NCBI GenBank assembly: GCA_024500155.1
Contig: CM044858.1
Span: 37,305,786 to 37,369,785, forward strand
Length of the DNA stretch: 64,000 bases
Reading direction: 5' to 3'
DNA from: Chenopodium formosanum
Lineage: Eukaryota > Streptophyta > Magnoliopsida > Caryophyllales > Amaranthaceae
Position numbers and translations under genes: made by a program. The stretch's first letter is position 1. Each line of letters begins with the position of its first letter. The notes below the pieces were generated by a model. The model was not told where the DNA came from. It ran no database searches and worked only from the letters and a program-made list of their open reading frames with translations. Below are positions 24,484-34,695 of the stretch, one piece after another.

Positions 24484-25516
24484 TAAGTAAAGTACTAAAG
24501 TAACAAACATTTTGAAATATATTCAAAAGAATAGAGTCTAACAAAATCAAACGTTCAATTTCTTAATTAGAAACAATACTTTAACCCTTAGAATATTTTT
24601 CAACAATTCTACTATATATTATTTATTTATTTATTTATTTTATTTATTTTTTTCTTAAAAAATAAACATTGATAGAATAAAGAAATACAGACACAAATCA
24701 TCATTTGAAAATGTCCTACCAAGACAAAACAAGTTTGAAACTTTGAATGTCTCTTTTTATTTTAAATTTATTTTTACTAATTTGAATGTGGATGTCTTAT
24801 TCTTAAAATGAAATAATAATAATAAACATGGGTCAAATAAAAGCAAGGGACCAAATACAATAAAATATACGTTTATTTTGTTTTTTTTTTTTTCGAAAAC
24901 GGGGTTGGCTAAACATAACAATAAAAGTCACTTAACTCTTATGCGCATGAGTTTAAGACTAGAAAACTCCATGAAAACTCCTTATCATACTTACTATGTA
25001 TAGGAGAATGATATCCTACTAACTAGTTCTTATTATTTTGCTAGGGGATAATTCTCGTATTAGAAACGGCCAACCTAATTCATCCTTATAGTAAACATAG
25101 TAGGTACGCCGTAATGAGTGATAATATATATTTGTTACCGTATGTATCAAATGTATGTATATGTAAATACGTCATTGGCGTAAATATACACTAGTTAGTA
25201 TTCTACTATTGGATCTGCACACTTGATGCATAATAAAGTCTCAACTCAAAGGGCATTACTATTGCAGTTTGCAGATCAAAACATATTTATTTACATTTTT
25301 TTTTAAAAAATATTTCTTGGTCAAAGCTCAAGCAAAAAACTACAAGTTGGCAAGAAATACAAAACAGATTTATTTTTGTCAACGTTGTTGAAGAAGATCC
25401 AAGAAGATGCTAGAGTATAGTGAAGATCAAGCTTGTTGAATTCGCCGTTGTTGAAACAAGGAAGAGGAAAGATCAGATCAGCAGTGCATTTTTATTTTTA
25501 TTCAAGTTTTTATGTG

Positions 25517-25525
25517 TATAAAAAA
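25517..25525 (+). promoter_or_regulatory. TATA box of the AHL gene
   Basis: TATAAAAAA lies 90 bp upstream of the chosen ATG at 25607, giving a 5' UTR of about 55-60 nt. Confidence 0.55.
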
Positions 25526-25592
25526 TCAGCAAGCTAAAAAGATTAATACTTGATTAGTAGTATTGATTGATTTATCGAAGGTAGAATAGTAG

Positions 25593-25832
25593 ATGTTTTG
25601 GGAATCATGTCGGGTTATGATGGAGGAGGAGGGCATGGACATGGACTTATGGGATCAGGTGCATCGCACTCGTCTTATCTGCATCAACTTCTGCAGAACA
25701 ACAACAACAACAACAACAATAACCAGCCTTCAGAGTCTCAGACCACTTCTGAGTCTGCAGACGTCGACAGATCAGATCCTGCAGCTGCTGGAGGAGCAAC
25801 AAGCTCTGGTGGTGGAGGAGGAGGACCGATGA
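25593..25832 (+). other. Upstream AUG frame overlapping the AHL start
   Basis: An ATG lies 14 nt before the AHL ATG in another frame and stays open for 79 codons into the AHL coding region. The peptide resembles nothing known, and its C-terminal part is a shadow of AHL coding sequence. If used, it would reduce translation from 25607. The same out-of-frame ATG is retained in the decayed copy near 57949. Confidence 0.35.
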
Positions 25833-26470
25833 GACGGCCTCGAGGCAGGCCTTCTGGATCCAAAAACAAGCCTAAACCACCTATTGTAGTCACCCGAGAC
25901 ACCCCCAACGCGCTGAGATCTCACATGTTGGAGGTGTCTTCGGGTGCAGATGTTATGGAATCACTTTCAGCATATGCCAGAAAGAGGGGGAGAGGAGTAA
26001 GTGTCATCAGTGGGACTGGTACTGTCATGAATGTTACCCTGCGCCAGCCTGCAGACAGTAGCAGCGTCGCCACACTACACGGGAGGTTCGAGATACTGTC
26101 GATTACAGGGACTGTACTGCCCCCTCCTGCGCCCCCTGGGGCAGGAGGCTTGTCCATATTTTTATCAGGAGGGCAAGGGCAGGTGGTAGGGGGCTGCGTG
26201 GTGGGTCCGCTGCTCGCTTCTGGGCCTGTCATGCTGATGGCAGCCTCATTCTCTAATGCAGTTTTCGAAAGACTGCCATTAGATGATCATCAGGAGGATG
26301 TGCAGGTGCCACCTGATCATCCTTCAGCAGCAGCAGCAGCAGGAGGAGGAGGAGAAGGTAGCGGTACTACGGGTGGTGGAGGTGGTTACGGGTTTCCTGT
26401 GGCTGGAGGTGGTGGTGATCATCATGGTCTAATGGGTTGGGGTGCAGCTGCTCCTCGTCCACCATTTTAG
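25607..26470 (+). CDS. AHL protein: AT-hook motif nuclear-localized, clade A (AT-hook + PPC domain), intronless, 287 aa
   Basis: A single-exon ORF from MSGYDGGGG to TAG at 26468-26470. An Asn run (about residues 31-39) and Gly-rich linker precede a type-I AT-hook, RRPRGRPSGSKNKPKPP, with core RGRP at residues 79-82. The PPC/DUF296 domain follows (about 100-235), with LRSHMLEV, GRFEILS and GGQGQVVGG blocks. It ends in a Gly-rich tail. AHLs bind the minor groove of AT-rich DNA, multimerise through PPC, and repress or modulate growth genes in the nucleus. One hook, type-I PPC and lack of introns fit clade A; the domain reads closest to the AHL15/19/20 type, but orthology needs a tree. The ATG at 25607 is the first in frame. 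Confidence 0.95.
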   Translation: MSGYDGGGGHGHGLMGSGASHSSYLHQLLQNNNNNNNNNQPSESQTTSESADVDRSDPAAAGGATSSGGGGGGPMRRPRGRPSGSKNKPKPPIVVTRDTPNALRSHMLEVSSGADVMESLSAYARKRGRGVSVISGTGTVMNVTLRQPADSSSVATLHGRFEILSITGTVLPPPAPPGAGGLSIFLSGGQGQVVGGCVVGPLLASGPVMLMAASFSNAVFERLPLDDHQEDVQVPPDHPSAAAAAGGGGEGSGTTGGGGGYGFPVAGGGGDHHGLMGWGAAAPRPPF

Positions 26471-27701
26471 TTTACTTTTTCTATTACTAGTACTAGTAAA
26501 ATATATAGCTGGTTGGTTTTGATTAATTGATTGATTGAATTGAGTAGTTAGGATTTGAGAGGTAGATCAAATGCGAAGCACAAACTAGTACTGCCTTTGG
26601 AAGCAGGTTTTTCTGCTCAAACAATTGTTCTGATTTCTGTTCTTCACTTGACTGTCTTCAGTTTCATATTGCTAACTATATTTGTTCATTCATTCATTAA
26701 AAAAAAAAAAGAAGTCGAAAACAAGTATGTACAAAAGCACCACATTATAACTTTTACTCTCAAGTATCTTAGAGAGAGCTTAATAGAACCTCTAGATATT
26801 ATGATACGGTTATTAGAAGTACAAATTGAAGAATCTACCTCATACTCGACTATCACCAATGGATTTGTTCTGGTCATTTGCCACCAAGCTGTGAAAGGTG
26901 CCAGCATACCATGCCCTTTGAAACTAATTAAAACCACAAATAAAGTCTGAGATGTGATCATATATGTGAATTCTAAACTGAAACAGGTAAAAGTAGGATT
27001 GGAATTACATACCTTTTTATGCATCACTTGTACTAACATATCTGGTCTGGTTTGAGGAACGAAATGGCAGCATGGTTAGCATTTGAACTCGACTGCAGAA
27101 TCGTCATTCTATTGCAGCAAACAATTGTCAGGAGTATATCAGATACACAAAATGGGCAACTAGCCTAAATCAGTGAACCTAATTACGATTTGATCTGTTT
27201 GATAAGTGCTTATAAACAAGAGGTTTATTATGTTTTCAAAATATTTGTTGTGACTATAAGTATTATGTAAGTTGTTCCAATTTGTTCCATTAATTAAGTT
27301 TATGTTTGATTTTTTCATAAATATGTTTTAGAGTGTGACATTTTCATAGAAGTTTGCAAGATAGATTTTTAGTACGCTTTGAATTAGGTTTTCCATTTGT
27401 TATGTTTAAAGTGTTTGAATATCTACGTCAAACAAAGAAAGTATGTTAAGCCACTTAAAAAAACTTTTGGTTTGACCGTGTGTACTCAGTTTTCTATATT
27501 TGTTCTGTAAACATGGCCTGGTGGAGGCAGGCTTTGTTAAGTTGTTTTACAGTTATTGTGAAAGCTGAGATTTGATCAAGTTTCATGATTATGCCAAAGG
27601 AGATTTGTTGTGTTGAGATTATTTGAGTTCAGTTGTATTTGTTAGGAATTTATATATTATTAATACTATCTAAGGTTAATTAATGATTTTCATAAGGCTA
27701 A
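26471..27701. other. AHL 3' flank and intergenic DNA
   Basis: The start of this stretch is the probable AHL 3' UTR. The rest is AT-rich with a short A-run near 26700. No gene, RNA or clear repeat was recognised. Confidence 0.5.
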
Positions 27702-27925
27702 GGGTTTGTTCTTATACGATTATTTTCAGTTCATCTCTAATAAGTTCAGTTTAGTTCAATTCAGCTCCTACTTTCCTTCTCTTATAAAATATTCAATTCA
27801 GTTCAACTCTAATAAGTCCAGTTCAGTTCAGCTCCTAATTTCCTTCTCTTATAAAATATTCATTTCAGTTGAATTCAGCTCTAATAAGTTTAGTTCAGTT
27901 CAGTTCAGTCAATGAGAACAGGCCC
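27702..27925. mobile_element. GAACT-rich MITE, 224 bp, opposite orientation
   Basis: Ends GGGTTTGTTC and GAACAGGCCC are flanked by a perfect TAA duplication (27699-27701, 27926-27928). Inside, AGTTCAGTTC repeats alternate with two CTTCTCTTATAAAATATTCA blocks. Confidence 0.75.
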
Positions 27926-28062
27926 TAAGTTCTGTTTTGAAGTTTATTATAAGCTAAATGTAGTGAGATAATAATGTAATGAGTTCTTAGGTAACAACCT
28001 ATTTAAGGTCGGGCTGTTACGATTTTGTGAGATTGTTGAATAAGATACCTTGCCATAATGTT

Positions 28063-28583
28063 TTTTTTTTTCCTTGACAGTGGAAAAATAGATCGGAGAA
28101 CATCTATCCATCTCTTCTGCATTTGACTGCCAGGAGATGGGCTCTAGATACAGATGTTCTATCAACTTTAATACAGAAAACGAAGTTCCTCATTTTGGCT
28201 CTGCTGATGAATTCTTTTGCTATGCTCCTCAAATCTTCCGTTGCCTTTGCTGGTTCTTGGAGTGCTCGTACAACAACTACATAATCAGTTTTGATTACTA
28301 TGTTCAAGTACTCCTGTGGTATCTCTTTAATTGCGTGAAGAACTGCAAGAGCTTCCGCCTGATCTGAATTGGTAGCAAATACCCTGGTCGCGTTCTGAAG
28401 GTGTTGTAGACTATTATCCTCTACTGACCATGCTATTGCTGCATCCCAAGTATTCGATTTCTTTTTTCGTCTCTTCCACACAGCATCAACACTCACAGAA
28501 AGGAAATGTCGTTCTGAAATCTTTCCTGAATGCCAGAAGAAGAGCTTGAACTTTTTGGCTTCAGAGTTAGTGCTTGGTATAGC
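28063..28583 (-). mobile_element. 5'-truncated LINE (L1-type) with C-terminal RNase H domain
   Basis: A 16-bp direct duplication ACCTTGCCATAATGTT flanks the insert (28047-28062 and 28584-28599). A T-run just inside the left copy (about 28061-28071) is the poly-A tail of a minus-strand element. The coding part (about 28583-28104) is open and reads as a plant LINE-type RNase H (RVT_3): acidic residues in SVDAVW, SDQAEALAVLHAI and KTDYVVVVRAL. It stops at 28104, about 33 nt before the tail. The reverse transcriptase and endonuclease are absent, so the copy is dead on arrival. Long TSD, tail and 5' truncation are the standard marks of target-primed reverse transcription. Confidence 0.85.
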
Positions 28584-28739
28584 ACCTTGCCATAATGTTA
28601 CCAACCCGTATTTATAGGGATTTATTGCCGTCTTTTTTGTGATGTCAACTATCAGAGGATGAGAAAGGCTACCCTTGATGGGCTAAAGGGTTGCCTCCTT
28701 TCATGGGTTGGTAATTCAAAGGTGTCAATAAGTGTGTTT

Positions 28740-28984
28740 TGATAGGTTGTCGTACACCTGTCAAAAATAAATTCCTAACAAATCCAACTAACAATGTAGT
28801 AGGGTAAGTAAGGTCAAATCTACAACCTCTAAGAAATTGGAGAAACTAAACAAATCATGAAATTTGAATAGAAAAGTAGTCTAAAATAAAATAGGAATAA
28901 AACAATTAACAAAAAGACCTAGGGTTATAGTTCACCATTTTATAGTTCTAAGTCTATTAAATATCAATAACAGATTAAAACAGG
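28740..28984. repeat. Truncated Athila-type LTR fragment
   Basis: From TGATAGGTTGTCG onward it matches the first ~250 bp of the solo LTR at 48436, including TCAAAAATAAATTCCTAAC and GACCTAGGGTTAT. It lacks a short internal block around the TCCACAGGGAG word. It stops where copia sequence begins. Confidence 0.75.
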
Positions 28985-29945
28985 GACATGGGAGTTGGTA
29001 CCTAGGCCTACGGGGGTGAATGTTGTTAATTGTATGTGGCTTTTTAAACATAAATACAAGTCTAATGGTGATCTTGAAAGGCACAAAGCTCATCTTGTAT
29101 GTGATGGCAGGTCGCAGGAAATTAGTGTGGATTGTGATGAGACCTTCAGTCCGGTAGTTAAACCGGCCACTATTCGAACCGTTCTTAGTTTAGCTTTGGC
29201 TAAAAAGTGGTCGATACATCAATTAGATGTCAAAAATGCCTTTTTACATGGTGATTTGCAGGAAACTGTTTATATGCATCAACCCCTGGGCTTTATTGAT
29301 CGGAGAGCTCTCTCTCATGTTTGTCGGCTCCGAAAGGCCAGCGTTTTGCAAATTTTCTAATCAAATTGGGTTTTGTCATTGCTAAGAGTGACAACTCTCT
29401 TTTTACTTTCCGGCAGGGTGATGATATGTCATATTTGCTTCTTTAAGTTGATAATATTATTTTAGCTACTTCATCTGACAGGTTGCGCACATGGATCATA
29501 TCTCAATTGCAACTGAGTTTCCTATGTCTGACTTGGGGCCTCTGAGTTATTTTTTAAGGATTGCAGTGACTCGTACTCCTTCTTATTTGCTATTTTCACA
29601 GGAAAAGTATGCACAGAATATTTTAGAGCGTGCAGGTATGGCCTCTTGTAAACTGACAGCCACTCCAGTTGACACTAAGTCTAAACTTAGTGCAGATGCA
29701 AGACCACCTTTTCGGGATCCTACTTTGTATCGCAGTTTAGCAGGTGCTCTTCAGTATCTCACTTTCACTAGGCCAAATATTGCCTATGCGGTACTACAGG
29801 TGTGTCTTTTTATGCATGATCCCTGGGAACCTCATTATGAGGCATTGAAACGCATTCTGCGTTATGTTTAGGGTACCATTGATCACGACTTACATTTATA
29901 TCCGACTGTTTCTCATCGATTGATTACTTACACTGACGCTGACAA
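28985..29945 (+). pseudogene. Ty1/copia reverse transcriptase-RNase H relic
   Basis: Frames at 28995-29360 and about 29360-29940 match copia RT: HKARLV-like HKAHLVCDG, ETFSPVVKPATIRTVLSLA, IHQLDVKNAFLHGDL, then FPMSDLGPLSYFL, LLFSQEKYAQNIL, SLAGALQYLTFTRPNI and the start of RNase H. The segment around 29330 is deleted (the usual LKQAPRAW block is missing). The catalytic YVDD region reads as a stop followed by VDN. It ends inside the RNase H TDAD word, where chromovirus sequence takes over at 29946. Confidence 0.85.
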
Positions 29946-30010
29946 GGGACAAGATCTCCGAGTTCGAGGGACGGCCTTGACGGGGTCGTCAAGACTTGGG
30001 TGGGGGAGCA
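29946..30010 (+). repeat. 65-bp copy of the chromovirus 3' internal end, including its polypurine tract
   Basis: It matches 54860-54924 almost base for base and ends in the same TGGGTGGGGGAGCA tract directly before an LTR. A 5' LTR should not be preceded by this sequence, so 30011-30780 once served as a 3' LTR of another copy. Confidence 0.85.
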
Positions 30011-30780
30011 TGTCACGACTCATATCCCACACCCTTGATAACGTCAATGCGGTCGTATGGGAAGTAGGCAACAACTTGGGCCAAGGGAGATGCCCATGGG
30101 TGCTAGTAAGCACCTTCCCCCTATAGAGCTTTATATAGCACCGACCCCTGCTGGAATTCTAGTGAACACCGCATTGACAGTAACACAATAATGGGTCATT
30201 TGGGAGACCAAATGGAATCCAAATGAGCCCAAACTTGGTGGTCCACCGTTTTTTGGACCCAAGGAACACAATGGTGCAGCCAGATTTTCAAGGAGAAGTC
30301 CAGAACCTTCCAGAATACGCTAGGAGACTCGGGATGCGTCCGGAAGCTTCTAGAAGTTTCTAGGTTTCTCTTGTACATACTTGTAATCTCTAGAGTAGTT
30401 TGGAATACTCCGAAAAGATGTACATATGAGTAGGAGATCAGAAATGCATAGAAAGCTCTAGAAAAGTTAGCTTCTAGGACCCTCCATTTGAGGAGGTTAG
30501 AAGGATCTAGAGTAGAACATTCTAGTTACTTGGGAGGCCTATAAATAGGGACCTTCCCCTCATTTTGTAATCCATCCAAGCATTTGTAAACACTCTCTCT
30601 CAAGCAATAAAAAGTTTTCTTAAACTTATTCCCTCACTTGTGCTTACTTACTCACTTACTTTAGCTTTCGTTGTCATACTTGCTATAAGCAATACTCGGG
30701 GTAAGCCTTGACTAGCAACCTTGGGGAAGGAAGTTAGTGGGCGCGTGCAAAAGACGTAGGGGATCAGTCAGCACGTGACA
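30011..30780 (+). repeat. Chromovirus LTR, left copy
   Basis: The termini TGTCACG and CGTGACA are perfect inverted repeats. TATA is TATAAATAG at 30540-30548. Heat-shock-element-like clusters lie upstream (separate entry). On the opposite strand a TATATAAAG lies at 30137-30129. The PBS follows three bases after the end. Confidence 0.9.
30303..30522 (+). promoter_or_regulatory. Cluster of heat-shock elements in the chromovirus LTR (left copy)
   Basis: Canonical HSEs are alternating GAA/TTC units every 5 bp. Here 30303-30315 reads GAAccTTCcaGAA (three perfect units) and 30343-30360 reads GAAgcTTCtaGAAgtTTC (four perfect units). Weaker runs follow: GAAtaCTC at 30403, GAAagCTCtaGAAaaGTT at 30451 and GAAcaTTC at 30515. 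All lie 18-237 bp before the TATA box at 30540. Such sites bind heat-shock factors and drive heat-induced LTRs such as Arabidopsis ONSEN. Heat response here is inferred, not shown. Confidence 0.7.
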
Positions 30781-30783
30781 ACG

Positions 30784-30795
30784 TGGTATCAGAGC
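30784..30795 (+). other. Chromovirus primer-binding site (initiator tRNA-Met type)
   Basis: TGGTATCAGAGC begins three bases after the left LTR and matches the usual plant Ty3/gypsy and copia iMet-tRNA primer site. Confidence 0.9.
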
Positions 30796-30873
30796 AGCAA
30801 CGGTCGTGTGGGGCGACGTTCTGTTGGCTTAGCTAGCATTGTATCCTACGAAAGAGAAGTAGGTGCTGAGACG

Positions 30874-31021
30874 ATGGGCAAGAACAAGGAGACTAGCGCA
30901 TCACAAGTGTTCGAAGGTGGGGAGTCTGAGGTCATTTCTCAAGCCCTCCAGAAGCTTGAGAAGCGAGTGCACAAAGGGGACGAGAAGACGGCCAAGCTTG
31001 AACTAGCCATGGGGGGCTTGT
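30874..31021 (+). pseudogene. Chromovirus gag, N-terminal piece
   Basis: It starts at ATGGGCAAGAACAAGG, the first ATG after the PBS, and encodes a Lys/Glu-rich N-terminus with coiled-coil character. The Athila insertion interrupts it after the CTTGT target; the frame resumes at 44973. Confidence 0.8.
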
Positions 31022-32621
31022 TGGTAGAGGATATAATCGGTCGTTGGACAATCACCCTAAACCAAACAATGTTTTTACCAAAACTAACCTAAGACAAGTC
31101 TAGGGCAAGTAGAGGATCGTGTCCACAGGGAATGCGTGAAGAACACCAAGAGTATGAAACGGTTGTAAGCTAATTCGGTCACAAATTGGGTTTTGAATGG
31201 TTAGCTACTATATAGAAGAATGCTAGGGGAAACGGGATTCAACACCAACCAAAGCCAAGGAATCAATAACAAGGACGAATCATGAGTACACATAGAAGAT
31301 AGAAAAGGAACTTATCATTGCCTTCTTTCAAAGTCACAACATAAGTACTCCCTAGATTAAGCACTAACACGATAAGGATTAAGTCTCAAGGATAGGAAGT
31401 GGGTTTCTAGCTCGAGTTTGTCTCTCGATCGCTCCGAACTAGCATGAAGCTCGAATAATTGGGATTTCTCACCTAATTACCATACTAAAGCAACCTAGTC
31501 AATGAAACCAAACATCCAAAATCATGAAAGTAGCATAATCTAATTACACAAGAAAAGACTCACTCCAAAACCCCATCTTTCGATGTGAGAAGAAGGATGA
31601 ACACATGGGCATAATGTGGCCAACAAATTACACATGCAATTATCAATTCAAGCACAAACAACTATCAATCCAAGGTAGCACATGAATAATTCCAAGTCAA
31701 TTAACCATAGCTTGGTTGGGTCTTCACCCAACCCCTAACTAAGAGACTACTCACTAAACATGGTGGAAATTAATCTAACAATTAAAGTAAGGGTTTTCAT
31801 GAATTCAAATAAGCTAGGAAAGGGATGAAACAAGGATGGATTAAACATGCAAGAATAAATAAACAAGATTAAGGGAGAAATTATCAACTCAAAGCAATTA
31901 AAATTGAAAATTAAGAGCAAGAGATAGAGGAAAGAGATTACTTAATAAACTTCAAAGTTGGGAAAATTGTTGAAATTCATGGAACAAACTCCCAATAATG
32001 CTTACAAATGATTGAGTTTTTGAGAAACTAAACTAATTAATGAGGGTTGAGAAGAACTAAGGGCCTAAGAAAACTAAAAAGGGGAAGAAGATCCGAAAAA
32101 CTGAAGCCAAGCGTCCTATTTATATGCCCAAAAATTACATCGTAAAATCCGTCAAAATCGGGCTTCAGAACAGGAGGAGCGCCCGCTCCAGTAAGTAGGA
32201 GCGCCCGCTCCTCTGTATGGAGCGCCCGCTCCTGGGCTCTCTGCATGCCCTCTCCTCTTGCACCAGTTTGAGGCAGTTTGTAGGAAAACAGGGAGGAGCG
32301 CCCGCTCCTATACAGGTGCATGCCCGCTCCTAAAAGTGCAGGGAAGGCAGAATGTGGCAGTTCAGGCAGGAGCGCCCGCTCCTAAAAGGCTGCACGCCCG
32401 CTCCTGCTTTCCTTTGCTTCCAAAGAGTATTTCTTCAGGCTTATGCTATTAGCCCATTTTTCATCGTACCTACAAGCACGAGCACACACATAAAAAGAAA
32501 CGGGGAAGCCAAAAGATGCAAATTAGCACAAGAGGAGTTAGAAAAAGGGATTAGAGTAGGGGAAAGAATACAAAATTGTGTTTAGAAAGCCATGATAAGT
32601 GGACAAATAAAACACTTATCA
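31022..32621 (-). repeat. Athila-type 3' LTR
   Basis: In sense it starts TGATAAGTG and ends CTCTACCA. TATAAATAG is at 32124-32116. The length, 1600 bp, is identical to the other LTR. U3 upstream of TATA contains the GC-rich 14-mer array. Confidence 0.95.
32176..32404 (-). promoter_or_regulatory. GC-rich 14-mer array in U3 of the Athila 3' LTR
   Basis: Five copies of GGAGCGCCCGCTCC start at 32176, 32198, 32219, 32295 and 32369. Two TGCAYGCCCGCTCC copies start at 32317 and 32391, with a weaker TGCATGCCCTCTCC at 32242. Start-to-start spacing inside clusters is 22, 21, 23, 22 and 22 bp. The half-sites GGAGCG and CGCTCC are inverted around CC. The array lies about 50-280 bp upstream of TATA in element sense. 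Confidence 0.85.
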
Positions 32622-33801
32622 AATTCCCCCAAGCTAGCCAATTGCTTGTCCCTAAGCAATTCACTTGGCGCAAAAGAAACCAATAGATTAGTCCGCTCAA
32701 AGAAAAGCACATGTAAAGATAAAAGAATCCTTAAGCAATAAAACTTGAGCATGAGGTATATGCCTAAGATCAACCACGGTCATGACTAGCCAAGACCTAG
32801 CTAACCTTCCCGAATGTACTCAACTTTGGTCCATTCAACCAATCTTACCGCGTCCCCAACACAAAGTTCAAATTCCCCCTAATGGTAGTGTCTCATGACT
32901 CCTCGAAGGAGCCGGAAGAAAAATAGACAAAAGAAGGCTTAGAACACTCGACATCTCAATGATAAGTACCCTCTCCATATGCTTGTGAACCAACTCCCTC
33001 CACCGACTATGGCTTCAACTACTCTACTAACATTACAAGACTCAAGGATTACGGCACAAAGTTAAGGCATAGAGAAAACTAGAAGTGCTTTGCAATTAAA
33101 GTCAAGCTAAGATATATAGCACTAAGAGCAAACCTAAAGAGGTTTCTAACTTTGACCCAAATTACAAATTATGAATAAACTTGAAACAAAAATGCACCCC
33201 CAAGCTTGTTTAATTGCTAGGGTGGTGGCTATTCATCATTTCTTTTTCTTTCTTTCTTTCTCTTTTTTTTTCATTTTTTTTTTCTTTTTTTTTTTTCAAA
33301 CTTGGCATTTACAACACAAACTATTATTTATAATAACTTAAAGATTGAACTAATGAAACAAGAATGACATGCCTTAACTTTGTGCGAATGAACAATACAT
33401 AACAACCTTCATAATCACTAAGAGTAGTTTAGGTCGCGATCTTGGGAGTTAAGACTCAAGTTCTCGATCTTGGTACTAAATCAAAGAGGATCCTTGCCAC
33501 TCATTCAAAATGTAGTAGGCTTGAAAAAATATTACAACCTCACTTTTGGGAACAATGTGGGATCAATTACTACCTTTCGGGGTTCAAATTCCTTTGATAT
33601 GGACGACACCTTCTTACCACAATCCTAGACTTTTGGTTTCGTACATTCGGTAAGGTTATTCTCACACTAGCCTAAACTAGCCAATTCTATGTTCAACCAA
33701 GGGCATCTAAACCATGCTCGAAATTTTATTACCAAAAGAAAGCAAATATCCATCACATGGAATTCAATATCATCATTGAGGACTATTCTAAAAGCAAAAA
33801 T

Positions 33802-33845
<44 letters not shown>

Positions 33846-34172
33846 GAAAAAGGGACTAAAAGGAAAATATAAACAAGAATAGAAGGGAAGGAGTTACCAT
33901 TGATCTTGATGTAGTAGTGTCTCTTATATACAAGGCGATAAAAGAGTAGTGATTAGTAGCAAAGCAAACAAGGACTATTATGAGTGGATCATACACATAC
34001 GAGTTAAACAATCATTCCACAATTCATAAATAAATCGTCATTTGCAAAACTAAGACAATTATATCACAAGCTCACTTGAATTCATTTTACCATCAAAGAC
34101 ACTAGTCGAAACATCAAGCCAAATGACTACAAGCAAAGATAATATATACAAAGTCTAAACTAATTAGGAAAC

Positions 34173-34217
<45 letters not shown>

Positions 34218-34695
34218 GGAAGGGGAAAGAGGTACTAGCTAAAGAATTTGGATTAAGGGAAGAGGAACTAGCTAAAGAAGATTAGGAGAGGGAAGGAGAA
34301 GAGGAAGGGAGGAGAAACTAACTAAAGAATTTGGATTAAGGGCTTTGGATTTTTGGGTTTTGGATTTTAGGGAAGGAGAGGAGGCTCATCAACAAATATC
34401 ATCATCAACAGAGAAGCACATAAACCAAACCAAGCTCATTAAAATGCAAACATTCAACCATTAACTAACCAATCAAGACAAACTGAGCATAATCAAATTA
34501 AGCGCAAAACTAGCAACATCAAATCCCAACTCTATGCAAGGCCTAAATACTCCCCCAAGCTTGACATTTAGTCACCGTTTCAATGAAACAAAATAGGCAA
34601 TGAAGTAACCTCCCCCAAGCTTGGGATTGGCACCGTCCTCGGTGTCCCAAGAAGTGAAAGGGGCAATGAAACGGTAACTAGAATGTCTAGGCCAT
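32622..34695 (-). other. Athila-type 3' noncoding region
   Basis: About 2 kb between the ORF3 stop and the 3' LTR shows no protein-like frame. It contains a CT-rich tract (33235-33297) and two runs of about 40 T (33803-33842 and 34175-34214), which are A-runs in element sense. It ends with the polypurine tract beside 32622. Confidence 0.7.

Larger units (their letters stand above)
12891..25500. other. Long intergenic region, no recognisable genes
   Basis: Both strands were read for known protein families and none was found; open frames are short and low-complexity. The stretch includes separate repeat features: diverged duplications, a hAT-type MITE, a degenerate tandem array, a GA microsatellite, a 26-T run (20236-20261), GAACT MITEs and a SINE-like piece. 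A CCACGTGG G-box-like palindrome sits near 22903, too far from any gene to interpret. Confidence 0.6.

Noticed and set aside
32037..32452. ORFs of about 60-90 codons in both Athila LTRs
   Set aside because: They run through the GC-rich 14-mer array, differ between strands, and occupy promoter sequence; no family match.
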